DNA from: Comamonas serinivorans
GTDB lineage: Bacteria > Pseudomonadota > Gammaproteobacteria > Burkholderiales > Burkholderiaceae_C
Assembly (NCBI RefSeq): GCF_002158865.1
Contig: NZ_CP021455.1
Coordinates: 4,030,001 to 4,094,000, forward strand
Reading direction: 5' to 3'
Length of the DNA stretch: 64,000 bases
The translations under genes and the position numbers were made by a program. This document shows positions 34,326 to 41,890 of this stretch, piece by piece; the stretch's first letter is position 1; each line of letters starts with the position of its first letter. Below the pieces are notes generated by a model. The model did no database searches, had not been told where the DNA came from, and worked only from the letters and a program-made list of their open reading frames with translations.

Positions 34326-35765
34326 ATGAATTCAGCGATTGAAGTGGCCATCATGGCCGCGGGCAAAGGCACCCGCATGAAATCCAGCCTGCCCAAGGTC
34401 CTGCAACGCCTGGCGGGCAAGCCCTTGCTTGACCACGTGCTGGACACGGTGCAGCAGCTGGCGCCGCGCCGCGTGGCCGTGATCGTGGGCCACCAGGCCG
34501 AGGCCGTTCAGCAGCACTGCGCCGGCTGGCTGCAGGCCCAGCGCAGCCAGGGCCGCGAGCCCGGCGCGTTCTTCTTCCCGTCCCAGATGCCGCAACTGGG
34601 CACCGGCCACGCCGTGCAGCAGGCGCAGCCGCACCTGAGCCCGGACGCCACGGTGCTCATCCTGTCCGGCGACGTGCCCCTGACCGAGGTGGACACGCTG
34701 CGCCAGCTGGTCGCGCTGGCCGGCAGCGACGCCCTGGCCCTGCTGACCGTGCGCCTGCCCGACCCCAGCGGTTACGGCCGCATCGTGCGCGCCCCTGGCG
34801 GCGCCGACGCGGCGGTGCAGGCCATCGTCGAGCACAAAGACGCCAGCGAGGCCCAGCGCGCCATCGACGAGATCTACTCCGGCATCATGGCCGTGCCCAT
34901 GCGCCACCTCTCGGGCTGGCTGGGTGCCCTGCGCAACAACAACGCCCAAGGTGAGTATTACCTGACCGACGTTGTGAAAATGGCCGTGGAACAGGACATA
35001 CCCGTCAAAGCCTTGTGCATTGCCGACGCCACCCAGGTGGAAGGCGTGAACAGCCCGCGCCAGTTGGCTCAGCTCGAGCGTGCCTGCCAGCTGCGCCAGG
35101 CCCATGCTCTCCTGGACGCCGGTGTGCGCCTGGCCGACCCGGCCCGCTTCGACCTGCGCGGCGAGCTGGACTGCGGCGAAGACGTGGACATCGACGTGGG
35201 CTGCGTGTTCGAAGGCCGTGTGCAGCTGGGCAGCGGCGTGCGCGTGGGCGCGCACTGCGTGATCGCCAACGCCCACATCGCCAGCGGCGTGCAGATCCAG
35301 CCCTTCACCCACATCGACGGCGGCAGCCAGGGCATCACCGTGGGCGCCGGCTCGCAGATCGGCCCCTTTGCGCGCCTGCGCCCGGGCGCGGTGCTGGGGG
35401 CAGACGTGCACATCGGCAACTTCGTCGAGGTGAAGAACTCCAGCCTGGCCGACGGCGCCAAGGCCAACCACCTGGCCTATCTGGGCGACGCCACGGTGGG
35501 CGAGCGCGTGAACTACGGCGCGGGCAGCATCACGGCCAACTACGACGGCGCCAACAAACACCGCACCGTGATCGAGGCCGATGTGCACGTGGGCAGCAAT
35601 TGCGTGCTGGTCGCACCCGTCACGCTGGGCGCGGGCGGCACCATCGGCGGCGGCTCCACCGTCAACAAGAGCACGCCGCCCGGTGCGCTGACCATCGCGC
35701 GCGCCAAGCCCGTGAGCTTTGCGAACTGGAAACGGCCCAGCAAGGCCGACAAGCCCCGGACCTGA
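34326..35765 (+). CDS. glmU: Bifunctional GlcNAc-1-P uridyltransferase/GlcN-1-P acetyltransferase
   Basis: A 479-residue GlmU. It makes UDP-GlcNAc from glucosamine-1-phosphate in the cytoplasm, feeding peptidoglycan and LPS synthesis. The uridyltransferase motif is MAAGKGTRMKSSLPKVL at about 10-26; PQLGTGHAVQQA and ILSGDVPLTEVDTL follow. The C-terminal half is a left-handed beta-helix of hexapeptide repeats, with HIGNFVEVKNSSL, KANHLAYLGDATVGERVNYG and ANYDGANKHRTVIEADVHVG, the last containing the acetyltransferase region. It is about 20 residues longer than the E. coli protein, with extra loops. The start at 34326 matches the family N-terminus. The promoter is likely in the AT-rich stretch near 34210-34240. 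Confidence 0.96.
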   Translation: MNSAIEVAIMAAGKGTRMKSSLPKVLQRLAGKPLLDHVLDTVQQLAPRRVAVIVGHQAEAVQQHCAGWLQAQRSQGREPGAFFFPSQMPQLGTGHAVQQAQPHLSPDATVLILSGDVPLTEVDTLRQLVALAGSDALALLTVRLPDPSGYGRIVRAPGGADAAVQAIVEHKDASEAQRAIDEIYSGIMAVPMRHLSGWLGALRNNNAQGEYYLTDVVKMAVEQDIPVKALCIADATQVEGVNSPRQLAQLERACQLRQAHALLDAGVRLADPARFDLRGELDCGEDVDIDVGCVFEGRVQLGSGVRVGAHCVIANAHIASGVQIQPFTHIDGGSQGITVGAGSQIGPFARLRPGAVLGADVHIGNFVEVKNSSLADGAKANHLAYLGDATVGERVNYGAGSITANYDGANKHRTVIEADVHVGSNCVLVAPVTLGAGGTIGGGSTVNKSTPPGALTIARAKPVSFANWKRPSKADKPRT

Positions 35766-35851
35766 CGGCGCTGCCCACTGGCGCCTGGGCCATCCACGCC
35801 CGGCGCCACCGCCGGCTCACGCCGCCGGTTCCGGCGCCTGATTGCGCCGCA

Positions 35852-35902
35852 CAGTCCGCAGTCCGCAGTCCGCAGTCGCAGTCGCAGTCGCAGTCGCAGT
35901 CG
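35852..35902. repeat. Short tandem repeat, 7-bp and 6-bp units
   Basis: Three units of CAGTCCG run directly into five units of CAGTCG, between glmU and the stop codon of the DUF421 gene at 35906. The change of unit length within one array suggests slippage. Confidence 0.85.
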
Positions 35903-35905
35903 CGG

Positions 35906-36406
35906 TCAGTCTGGCTCATGCGGCGCCGCCAGGTCCGTGCCCGGGCGGCGCGGCACCACGGTGATCTGGCCATTGGTCTCGATGGTGGCGCGGCGCACCT
36001 CGGTCACGTGCAGGCAGCCGCCCGCGCGCAGCGCCGCCTTCACGTCGTCCACCGACAGGCCCTGGCTGCGCAGCGCCTCCTGCTTCAGCACGCCGTTGTC
36101 GATGAGCACGATGGGCTGGCCGTCCACCCAGCGCGACAGCCGCAGGCTGCGGTTGCCCAGCCAGCCCAGGCCGGCATGGCACAGCAGCAGCGTGGTGGCC
36201 GACAGCAAGCCGCCGATCAGCGAGTTGTCTCCCGCGTTCATGGCGTTCTGCACCGCGTTCGAGAGGATGAGCAGCAGCACGAGGTCGAACGGCGCGTACT
36301 GGCCGATCTGGCGCCGGCTCGTCACGCGCAGAAAGACGAGCAGAAAGGCATACACCACCAGGCCACGAACGATGAATTCCCACCAGGGGACGGCAAGATC
36401 AAGCAT
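35906..36406 (-). CDS. DUF421 (YetF-like) membrane protein
   Basis: A 166-residue YetF-type protein. It has three N-terminal membrane segments (WWEFIVRGLVVYAFLLVFLRV, LILSNAVQNAMNAGDNSLIG, TTLLLCHAGLGWLG), with TSRRQIGQYAPFDLVLLLIL as the family hallmark. A cytoplasmic domain follows: DGQPIVLIDNGVLKQEALRS, QGLSVDDVKAALRAGGC, VTEVRRATIETNGQITVVP. Function is unknown; family members are linked to stress or spore traits in Bacillus. The start at 36406 has GGAG six bases upstream. The C-terminus ends right at the short tandem repeat, so its exact end may vary between strains. Confidence 0.88.
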   Translation of the reverse strand: MLDLAVPWWEFIVRGLVVYAFLLVFLRVTSRRQIGQYAPFDLVLLLILSNAVQNAMNAGDNSLIGGLLSATTLLLCHAGLGWLGNRSLRLSRWVDGQPIVLIDNGVLKQEALRSQGLSVDDVKAALRAGGCLHVTEVRRATIETNGQITVVPRRPGTDLAAPHEPD

Positions 36407-36883
36407 GGGCTTCTCCACACGGACAAGCCCCCATCTTGCGCCGGGCGCTGGCGGCTTGGGAAGGCAGGCAGCGTCGCCCGCCGGCGTGTCGGCCGACCTC
36501 CGGCCGCTCATCCCGACGCGGAAGCCGGTTGAGCGCGTGCTGGACCGGGCGTAGACGCAAACGGCGTACGGGGACATGCGGCTGGACGGTGCACACCGAC
36601 TGCCGTGTGCGGGCCTGCCCCGTGGCAGCACCGCCGGTGTTCGCCAGCGAAGCGCGAGCGCCAACGCGGCGGCTGGGTGCTTGACGGCATTGCGCACGCA
36701 GGGCCGCGCGCCCAGCGCGGATCACGCCAGCTTCAACCTCGCATCTGCCCCCCACATCCCTCGCACGGCCCGACCCCGGCGTCGCCTGAGCTGTCGTCAC
36801 CCATGGCTTCATCAGGGATGGTTTTTCCAAGCAGTATCCACCCATTGCCGATTATTTTCGAAAGGCAGCAGGCCAATACTCTG
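36407..36883. other. Intergenic region with hairpin element
   Basis: 477 bases between the DUF421 start and the murB stop; no convincing gene on either strand. It contains hairpin element copy 9. Confidence 0.5.
36831..36882. repeat. Dispersed 52-bp hairpin element, copy 9
   Basis: Ends GCAGTAT and ATACTCT. It is one base from the murB stop (36884-36886), with the same junction sequence as copy 7 at rutE (ATACTCTGTCA). Confidence 0.82.
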
Positions 36884-37924
36884 TCACACCACCACAGGCT
36901 CAGGTTCCAGCCGAATGCCAAAGCGCTCGTACACGCTGGTCTGGATCGACTTGGCCAGGGTCATGACCTCACCGCCCGTGGCACCGCCTTTGTTGACGAG
37001 CACCAGCGCCTGCTTGTCGTACACGGCGGCCTTGCCCACGGCCTTGCCCTTCCAGCCGCAGGCGTCGATGAGCCAGCCCGCGGCCAGCTTGATGGAGCCA
37101 TCGGGCATGGGGTAGTGCACCAGCTTGGGTTCACGCGCGATGATGTCGCGCACCTGGGCTTCGGTGCAGGTGGGGTTCTTGAAGAAGCTGCCGGCATTGC
37201 CGATGACGGCCGGGTCGGGCAGCTTGGCACGGCGGATGGCGCACACCCAATCGAACACCTGCTGCGCCGTGGGCCGGGCCACGCCGGTTTCGGCCTGCTT
37301 GCGCTGCAGGTCCAGGTAGTCCAGCTCGGGCTGCCACTGCTTGGGCAGCGCAAAGCGCACGCGCACGATGACGGCGCAGCCGGCCAGGCCGTGATCGCGG
37401 GCATCGCCCGGCGGGTGCTTGAACACCGAATCGCGGTAGCCGAAGCCGCACTGCGCGGCATTGAGCGTGAAGGTCTGGCCGTTGCGCAGGTCGATGGCGT
37501 CGAGCTCGTGGAACCGGTCCTGCAGCTCGACCCCGTAGGCGCCGATGTTCTGCACCGGCGCCGCCCCGACGGTGCCGGGCACCAGGGCCAGGTTCTCAAG
37601 CCCGGGCCAGCCTTGCGCCAGGGTCCAGGCCACGAGGTCGTGCCAAACCTCGCCCGCGCCGGCTTCGACGATCCAGTGCCGGTCGGTTTCGGCCACCAGG
37701 CGCTTGCCCGGGATTTCGACCTTGAGCGTCATGGGCCGGATGTCGCCGGTGATGACGACGTTGGAGCCGCCCCCGAGCACGAATTTGGGCTGGGCCGCGT
37801 GCCCCGCGTGGGCGAGCAACTGGTGCAGGTCGTCCTCGCTGCGCAGCCGCACCAGCTGCAAGGCGCGCGCGGCAATGCCAAAGGTGTTGTAGGTCTGCAG
37901 GGGAACGTTGCGCTCGATGTCCAT
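36884..37924 (-). CDS. murB: UDP-N-acetylenolpyruvoylglucosamine reductase
   Basis: A 346-residue type I MurB, which reduces enolpyruvyl-UDP-GlcNAc to UDP-MurNAc with NADPH and FAD in peptidoglycan synthesis. Visible motifs: NTFGIAARA, KFVLGGGSNVVITGD for FAD pyrophosphate, LVPGTVGAAPVQNIGAYGVE, CGFGYRDSVFK, and GNAGSFFKNPTC with the catalytic serine. GWKGKAVGKAAVYDKQALVLVN near the C-terminus is also standard. The start at 37924 (MDIERNVPLQTYNTFG) fits the family. It is isolated from the mur genes of the dcw cluster, as in other beta-proteobacteria. The stop lies against a hairpin element. Confidence 0.95.
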   Translation of the reverse strand: MDIERNVPLQTYNTFGIAARALQLVRLRSEDDLHQLLAHAGHAAQPKFVLGGGSNVVITGDIRPMTLKVEIPGKRLVAETDRHWIVEAGAGEVWHDLVAWTLAQGWPGLENLALVPGTVGAAPVQNIGAYGVELQDRFHELDAIDLRNGQTFTLNAAQCGFGYRDSVFKHPPGDARDHGLAGCAVIVRVRFALPKQWQPELDYLDLQRKQAETGVARPTAQQVFDWVCAIRRAKLPDPAVIGNAGSFFKNPTCTEAQVRDIIAREPKLVHYPMPDGSIKLAAGWLIDACGWKGKAVGKAAVYDKQALVLVNKGGATGGEVMTLAKSIQTSVYERFGIRLEPEPVVV

Positions 37925-38060
37925 AGGGCTGAATTGTCCCACCCGCCGCCACACCCCACCACGGTGGAGACGGCCAACCCGTCGCTGTTCAAGGCCCAGG
38001 TGAACCCGGCGCGCGACCTGGTGCCGGTGGCTGGCCTCGTCGTCCCGCCCTCGCCCACCT

Positions 38061-38105
38061 CGTCCATCCAAACCGCGTCCATCAAGACCGCGTCCATCCA
38101 GCCTG
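38061..38105. repeat. 15-bp tandem repeat, three copies
   Basis: Three units starting CGTCCATC, with 2-5 differences between units. Confidence 0.75.
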
Positions 38106-38424
38106 CGTTCGTCACAGGGCGGCGCCCGCTCCGCAGGCGGCCCCGCCGTCCGGCTGCACGCTGCATGGCGACAGTGCCAATTTCGGCGCCGCCACCCGCG
38201 GCACCATCGGGTGGGGACCTGGATGTGACCGGGACGCAGGCTCACCCGCCATGGCAGCCGAACGGCGGGGCCGCCTGCGGAGCGGGCGAGGTGCATCTCG
38301 TGAAGCGCTTCTCGCGCGGCGCGTTCTCCCTGGGCCCTCCGCGCCTGCACGAGGCAGGCGCCTCGGCGACGCGGCGCACGTCGAGCGGGCAGGCCTAGGC
38401 CCCGGCGGTGCGATGGTGATCGAT

Positions 38425-38477
38425 GGGGTATACACACACTCCCGTTTTCAATGAAACGGAAATTGGTCCATACCCCC
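38425..38477. repeat. Dispersed 53-bp hairpin element, copy 10
   Basis: Ends GGGGTAT and ATACCCC, with a strong central stem CCGTTTTC/GAAACGG. It lies between atzH and murB and marks one side of the atz region. Confidence 0.8.
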
Positions 38478-38620
38478 AACAATCAGCAGCACCCTCATCG
38501 GGCAATTCGACGCTGACGACGTTTACCCACCGCCACCCCAACAAGCGGGGCACGGGCATCACAGGCCGGCGTGACGCTGCGGTGGTGCGCGCCAGCGCAT
38601 GCACCGCAACGCTCGGTCCG

Positions 38621-39016
38621 TCAGGGCGCGGGCGCCAGCAGGCTCACGTGGGCCGAGACGACGCGCCACCCCTCCGGCGTGCGCAGCCAAGTCTGGCTCT
38701 GGCGCCCGATCCGGTCGCTGCCCTCGCGCTGGAACTCGATGTTGGCGGTGGCGAAGTCGTGGCCATAGGTGGTGATGACGGTCTTGAGCACGGTGCGCGC
38801 CAGACCCTGCGCCGACCGGCCGGCGCGAAAGCCGGCAATCGCCTCGTAGCCGTAGAGGTTCTCCGTTGCGCCGTACCGCAAGGTGTGGGGGCTGCGCCAG
38901 AACAGCTCGTCGAGCACGGCCACGTCGTTGCCGGTGAGGGCCTGTTCATAGCGCGCGAACTGGGCCGCCACGTCGGCGTGCACCTCGGGCAGGTTGATCT
39001 GCATCACATCCATCAT
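38621..39016 (-). CDS. atzH: AtzH, 1,3-dicarboxyurea hydrolase-like (DUF3225) protein
   Basis: A 131-residue cone-fold protein of the AtzH/HpxZ (DUF3225) group. Blocks that fit are FARYEQALTGNDVAVLDELFW, SPHTLRYGATENLYGYEAIA, GFRAGRSAQGLARTV, TTYGHDFATANIEF and RIGRQSQTWLRTPEGWRVVS. In the cyanuric acid pathway AtzH is reported to convert 1,3-dicarboxyurea to allophanate. The ATG at 39016 overlaps the atzE stop (TGATG), so translation is coupled. It is the last gene of the atzD-G-E-H operon. The next enzyme, AtzF, is not in the window. Confidence 0.88.
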   Translation of the reverse strand: MMDVMQINLPEVHADVAAQFARYEQALTGNDVAVLDELFWRSPHTLRYGATENLYGYEAIAGFRAGRSAQGLARTVLKTVITTYGHDFATANIEFQREGSDRIGRQSQTWLRTPEGWRVVSAHVSLLAPAP

Positions 39017-40389
39017 CAGGGCTCCAACCGGGCGACGCCGGCTTCTTGCAAGGCCCGCGCGGCGCGCAGGCACAGGTGTTCATGCCAGGGCGCGGCGATC
39101 AGCTGCACGCCCAGCGGCAGGCCGCCGTTGTCGGCGGGCCACAGGGGTGCGGCCACCACCGGGCAGCCGGCGAAGGAAATCGGCTGGGTGAGCAAGCCCA
39201 TGGCCGGACGACAGGGGTGGGTCGTGCCGTTGACCTCGATCCACTCGGTGCCCACGGCCGGTGCGCCGATGGGCGTGGCCGGCGCGATGAGCACGTCCCA
39301 ATCCTGAAACAACGCGTTGACGCGATCGCGGTAGCCGCGCCGAAAGCGCTGGGCGCGCAAGGTCCAGTCGGCGGGCTGCAGCGCCCCGGAGAGGAAGCGG
39401 TCCACCGACAGCGGCTCGAAGTCCTGCGGCCGCCGGCGCAGGTTGTCCAGGTGCAGGCTGCCGCCCTCGCTGGCGGTGAGGATGAAGGCGGCGGCACGCC
39501 CCAGCGCGGCATCGGGCCAATCCACCTCGTCCTGCGCCCCCAGGGTGTGCGCGGCCAGTGCGGCGGCGGCGCGGGCGGCCGGGCCGGCGTGCGCACTGAA
39601 GTAGCCCCCCAGCAGGCCGATGCGCAGGCCGGCAACGCCCTGCGCCAGCGCAGGCGTCGCCGCCTGCACGCGCGTCGCTTGGCAGCCGGGGTCCAGGTCA
39701 TCCGGGCCCTGCATCGCGTCGTAGGCCAGGGCCAGGCCCTCCACGCTGTCGGCCAGGGGCCCCAGGTGGTCCAGGCTGTGGACGAAGGGGTAACTGCCGC
39801 GGCGGCTCAAGCGACCGAACGTGGGCTTGAGCCCCCACACCCCGCACAGCGAGGCCGGTACCCGGATCGAGCCATTGGTGTCGGAGCCCAGCGCCAGCGG
39901 CACCTGCCGCGCCGCCACCGCGGCGCCCGAGCCCCCGGACGAGCCGCCCGCGATGCGCGTGGGGTCGTGGGGGTTGCGCGTGGCGCCATGGTGGGTGTTC
40001 TCGGTCGTGAAGCCGTAGGCGTACTCGTCCATGTTGAGCGCGCCGATCAGCACCGCGCCAGCCGCCTGCAGGCGCTGTACCAGCACCGCGTCCTGGGCCG
40101 CGGCGGGCTGCCCCTGGTTGATCTTCGAGCCGGCCAGTGTGGTGAGGCCTTGGACGTCGAACAGGTTTTTCACCGCATACGGCAGGCCGGCCAGCGGCGG
40201 CAGCGGCTCGCCCCGCGCGCGCCGGGCATCGACGGCATCGGCCTCGGCCCGTGCACGCGCTGCCGTGATGTCGGTGAAGGCGTTGATGCGCGGCTCCGTG
40301 GCCGCCACCGTGGTCAGGGCCTGCTCGCACACCTCGCGCGCACTGCGCTCGCCCGTGGCCACGGCCTGCAGCATTTCCATCGTGGTCAT
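39016..40389 (-). CDS. atzE: AtzE, 1-carboxybiuret hydrolase large subunit (amidase signature family)
   Basis: A 457-residue amidase. The Ser-Ser-Lys triad is visible: K74 in YAVKNLFDVQ, S150 in AGGSSGGSGAA, and nucleophile S174 in GSDTNGSIRVP. Long stretches such as GLNMDE-type ALNMDEYAYGFTTENTHHGA and GLKPTFGRLSRRGSYPFVHS agree with AtzE of Pseudomonas sp. ADP as I recall it. AtzE acts with the small AtzG subunit in a GatCA-like complex on 1-carboxybiuret, the product of AtzD. It overlaps atzG by ATGA at its start and atzH at its end. Length is normal. Confidence 0.93.
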   Translation of the reverse strand: MTTMEMLQAVATGERSAREVCEQALTTVAATEPRINAFTDITAARARAEADAVDARRARGEPLPPLAGLPYAVKNLFDVQGLTTLAGSKINQGQPAAAQDAVLVQRLQAAGAVLIGALNMDEYAYGFTTENTHHGATRNPHDPTRIAGGSSGGSGAAVAARQVPLALGSDTNGSIRVPASLCGVWGLKPTFGRLSRRGSYPFVHSLDHLGPLADSVEGLALAYDAMQGPDDLDPGCQATRVQAATPALAQGVAGLRIGLLGGYFSAHAGPAARAAAALAAHTLGAQDEVDWPDAALGRAAAFILTASEGGSLHLDNLRRRPQDFEPLSVDRFLSGALQPADWTLRAQRFRRGYRDRVNALFQDWDVLIAPATPIGAPAVGTEWIEVNGTTHPCRPAMGLLTQPISFAGCPVVAAPLWPADNGGLPLGVQLIAAPWHEHLCLRAARALQEAGVARLEP

Positions 40390-40598
40390 GCGCTCAACTC
40401 CTCGTCGGGAAACGGTGCCGCCCGGTACAGCTCGGCCGGCTCGTCATGCGGGCCCAGCGGCACCTGCGCCAGCAGGCGGGCCAGGGCCATGGTGCGGGCG
40501 AACTGCTGGGCCACCGCGGCCGCGCGCCCCGCGTCAAGCGGCAGGCCCAGGACGGCCGCCGCAGCCTTGACATGCGCCAGGGCATCTTGCTCTTCCAT
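40386..40598 (-). CDS. atzG: AtzG, small subunit of 1-carboxybiuret hydrolase (DUF4089)
   Basis: A 70-residue GatC-like helical protein. The sequence runs MEEQDALAHVKAAAAVLGLP, then DAGRAAAVAQQFARTMALAR, LLAQVPLGPHDEPAELYR and a C-terminal PFPDEELSA. The pattern of two helices followed by a Pro-rich wrap matches DUF4089/AtzG, which stabilises AtzE as GatC does GatA. It starts at 40598, 39 bases after the atzD stop, and its stop overlaps the atzE start. It is easily missed in annotation because of its size. Confidence 0.88.
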   Translation of the reverse strand: MEEQDALAHVKAAAAVLGLPLDAGRAAAVAQQFARTMALARLLAQVPLGPHDEPAELYRAAPFPDEELSA

Positions 40599-40637
40599 GT
40601 GAACACCTCCAGGTTGTGAACGGACACGCATCGCGGC

Positions 40638-41723
40638 TCAGGCGCGGGCGATGACGGCAATCGGGCCGCCGCCGGCCGGGCCCTGGTGCTCCGCCCCACC
40701 AGAGACGTAGACCATGCCGTGACCCGCCACCGACGCCACCACGGCCCCCGTGACGGCCCGCGCGTGGCGGGTCGAGTGGATGTCGGAGTCCCCCAGCATG
40801 GTGTGCCGCATGCCGCGCACCTGGCCGTCGGGGCTGGCCTCGGCCTTGCAGAACACATTCACGATGCGGTCCAGGTCCTGAGCGCCCTGCAGACCCAGCG
40901 CTGCCAGGGTGCGGCGCACCGCTTCGGCATCGATCGCATCGGCCATCACGTCGTGGGCCACCACCAGCTCGCTGCTGGCCTGGGCGCTCATGCCGATGGC
41001 GATGACCACGTTGTGCATCAACTCGATGCCCGCCGAGGCCGAGGCCACGGAGGACGCCAAGCGCCAGTCGTGCAACACCGCGTCGTCGGTGCAGGCCGCC
41101 AGCGGCACCTCGCCCGTGGCCACGGCAATGCCCAGCGACGACGCGCCGCGTGAGTACGCCATGGACTCGTAGGTGTCGGCGGTCACGGGCTCGCAGCCGC
41201 GCGCACGCGCCGCGGCAATGCGGTCCGCGGTCAGCAGCGGGCACTTCACCTGCACGAAATGCAGGTCCTCGGGCGAGGCGATGCCGGCGTCGCGCATGGC
41301 CTGCTGCACGGCGGCGGCGGTCTCGTCGATCTGGGCGCGCCGGCCGATCTCCTCGGGCCGGAAATCGCGCGTGAAGGCGATGCCCAGGGTCAGGCGCTTG
41401 GCCCCCGAGGCACCGCGTGCGGGCCGGCGGACGAACACCGTCTGGTGCGGCGAGAGCACGCCTTCGGTGCCCCCGGACATGACGAAGGCGATGCGCTGCG
41501 CCACGGCCTCGGGCGCCAGCCCCAGGTGCCGGCCCAGGCAAGCGGTCAGCATGTTGGTGGCGTACTCGCGCGTGTAGTCGTTGACACAGCCATTGCCCTC
41601 GGTCTTGCCCATCACGGCCACGATCTCGCTGGGCACGATGCGGCCGGCGGCCACCAGCGCCTCCAGGCCGGAGGTGTCGCCGGGGCTGCGACAGGGAATG
41701 CGGAACACGTCGACGTGGTGCAT
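40638..41723 (-). CDS. atzD: AtzD, cyanuric acid amidohydrolase (ring-opening)
   Basis: A 361-residue member of the cyanuric acid hydrolase/barbiturase family, which opens the s-triazine ring of cyanuric acid to give 1-carboxybiuret. The family folds as three similar domains, each giving a Ser-Lys pair. Here they show as VMGKTEGNGCVNDYTREYAT (K40), FVMSGGTEGVLSPHQT (S83), VQVKCPLLT, SRGASSLGIAVATG, FCKAEASPDGQVRGMRHT and YVSGGAEHQGPAGGGPIAV. Length and sequence agree closely with Pseudomonas ADP AtzD as I remember it, so barbiturase is less likely. It is the first gene of the atz operon, divergent from atzR. Confidence 0.93.
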   Translation of the reverse strand: MHHVDVFRIPCRSPGDTSGLEALVAAGRIVPSEIVAVMGKTEGNGCVNDYTREYATNMLTACLGRHLGLAPEAVAQRIAFVMSGGTEGVLSPHQTVFVRRPARGASGAKRLTLGIAFTRDFRPEEIGRRAQIDETAAAVQQAMRDAGIASPEDLHFVQVKCPLLTADRIAAARARGCEPVTADTYESMAYSRGASSLGIAVATGEVPLAACTDDAVLHDWRLASSVASASAGIELMHNVVIAIGMSAQASSELVVAHDVMADAIDAEAVRRTLAALGLQGAQDLDRIVNVFCKAEASPDGQVRGMRHTMLGDSDIHSTRHARAVTGAVVASVAGHGMVYVSGGAEHQGPAGGGPIAVIARA

Positions 41724-41798
41724 GGCACAAGCTTTCTCGATGGGAAGGGTCAGTTGGAACCGGGCGGAGCACCCTGGCCCGCCCGACCTGCACAACCG

Positions 41799-41814
41799 TG
41801 CAAGCCCCATGCCA
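41799..41814 (-). promoter_or_regulatory. Sigma-54-type promoter candidate for atzD
   Basis: Minus strand reads TGGCATGGGGCTTGCA, with GG and GC separated by exactly 10 bases as required for -24/-12 promoters. It would give a leader of about 65 bases before the atzD ATG. Nitrogen control of cyanuric acid use is known in Pseudomonas ADP, so this fits. Confidence 0.5.
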
Positions 41815-41828
41815 CCGAGCGATCTCAA

Positions 41829-41847
41829 GTGCCACCTTTTGCCGCAC
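41829..41847. promoter_or_regulatory. Candidate AtzR binding site
   Basis: Arms GTGC and GCAC around 11 bases, in the atzD/atzR divergent gap upstream of the atzD promoter candidate. A second short palindrome, TGCCG-TTT-CGGCA, lies at 41855-41867. Both are typical of LysR control but unproven. Confidence 0.4.
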
Positions 41848-41862
41848 GCTGCGCTGCCGTTT

Positions 41863-41878
41863 CGGCATCGGTCTTGCA
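41863..41878 (+). promoter_or_regulatory. Sigma-54-like element ahead of atzR
   Basis: Plus strand CGGCATCGGTCTTGCA also has GG-N10-GC. Transcription would start within a few bases of the atzR ATG, giving an almost leaderless message, so this may be coincidence. In Pseudomonas ADP the atzR promoter is reported as sigma-N dependent. Confidence 0.3.
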
Positions 41879-41890
41879 TGGGCATGCGCC

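Larger units (their letters stand above)
37925..38620. other. Intergenic region with possible gene remnant and repeats
   Basis: 696 bases between murB and atzH. On the plus strand around 37965-38045 a short stretch reads NPSLFKAQVNPARDLVPVAG, reminiscent of TctC/Bug solute-binding proteins. It then runs into a 15-bp tandem repeat and ends without further similarity. Hairpin element copy 10 lies at 38425. No intact gene is seen. Confidence 0.4.

Noticed and set aside
34950..35012. GAGTATT...CATACC pair inside glmU resembling the hairpin ends
   Set aside because: It lies in well-conserved glmU coding sequence and lacks the paired interior and the spacing.
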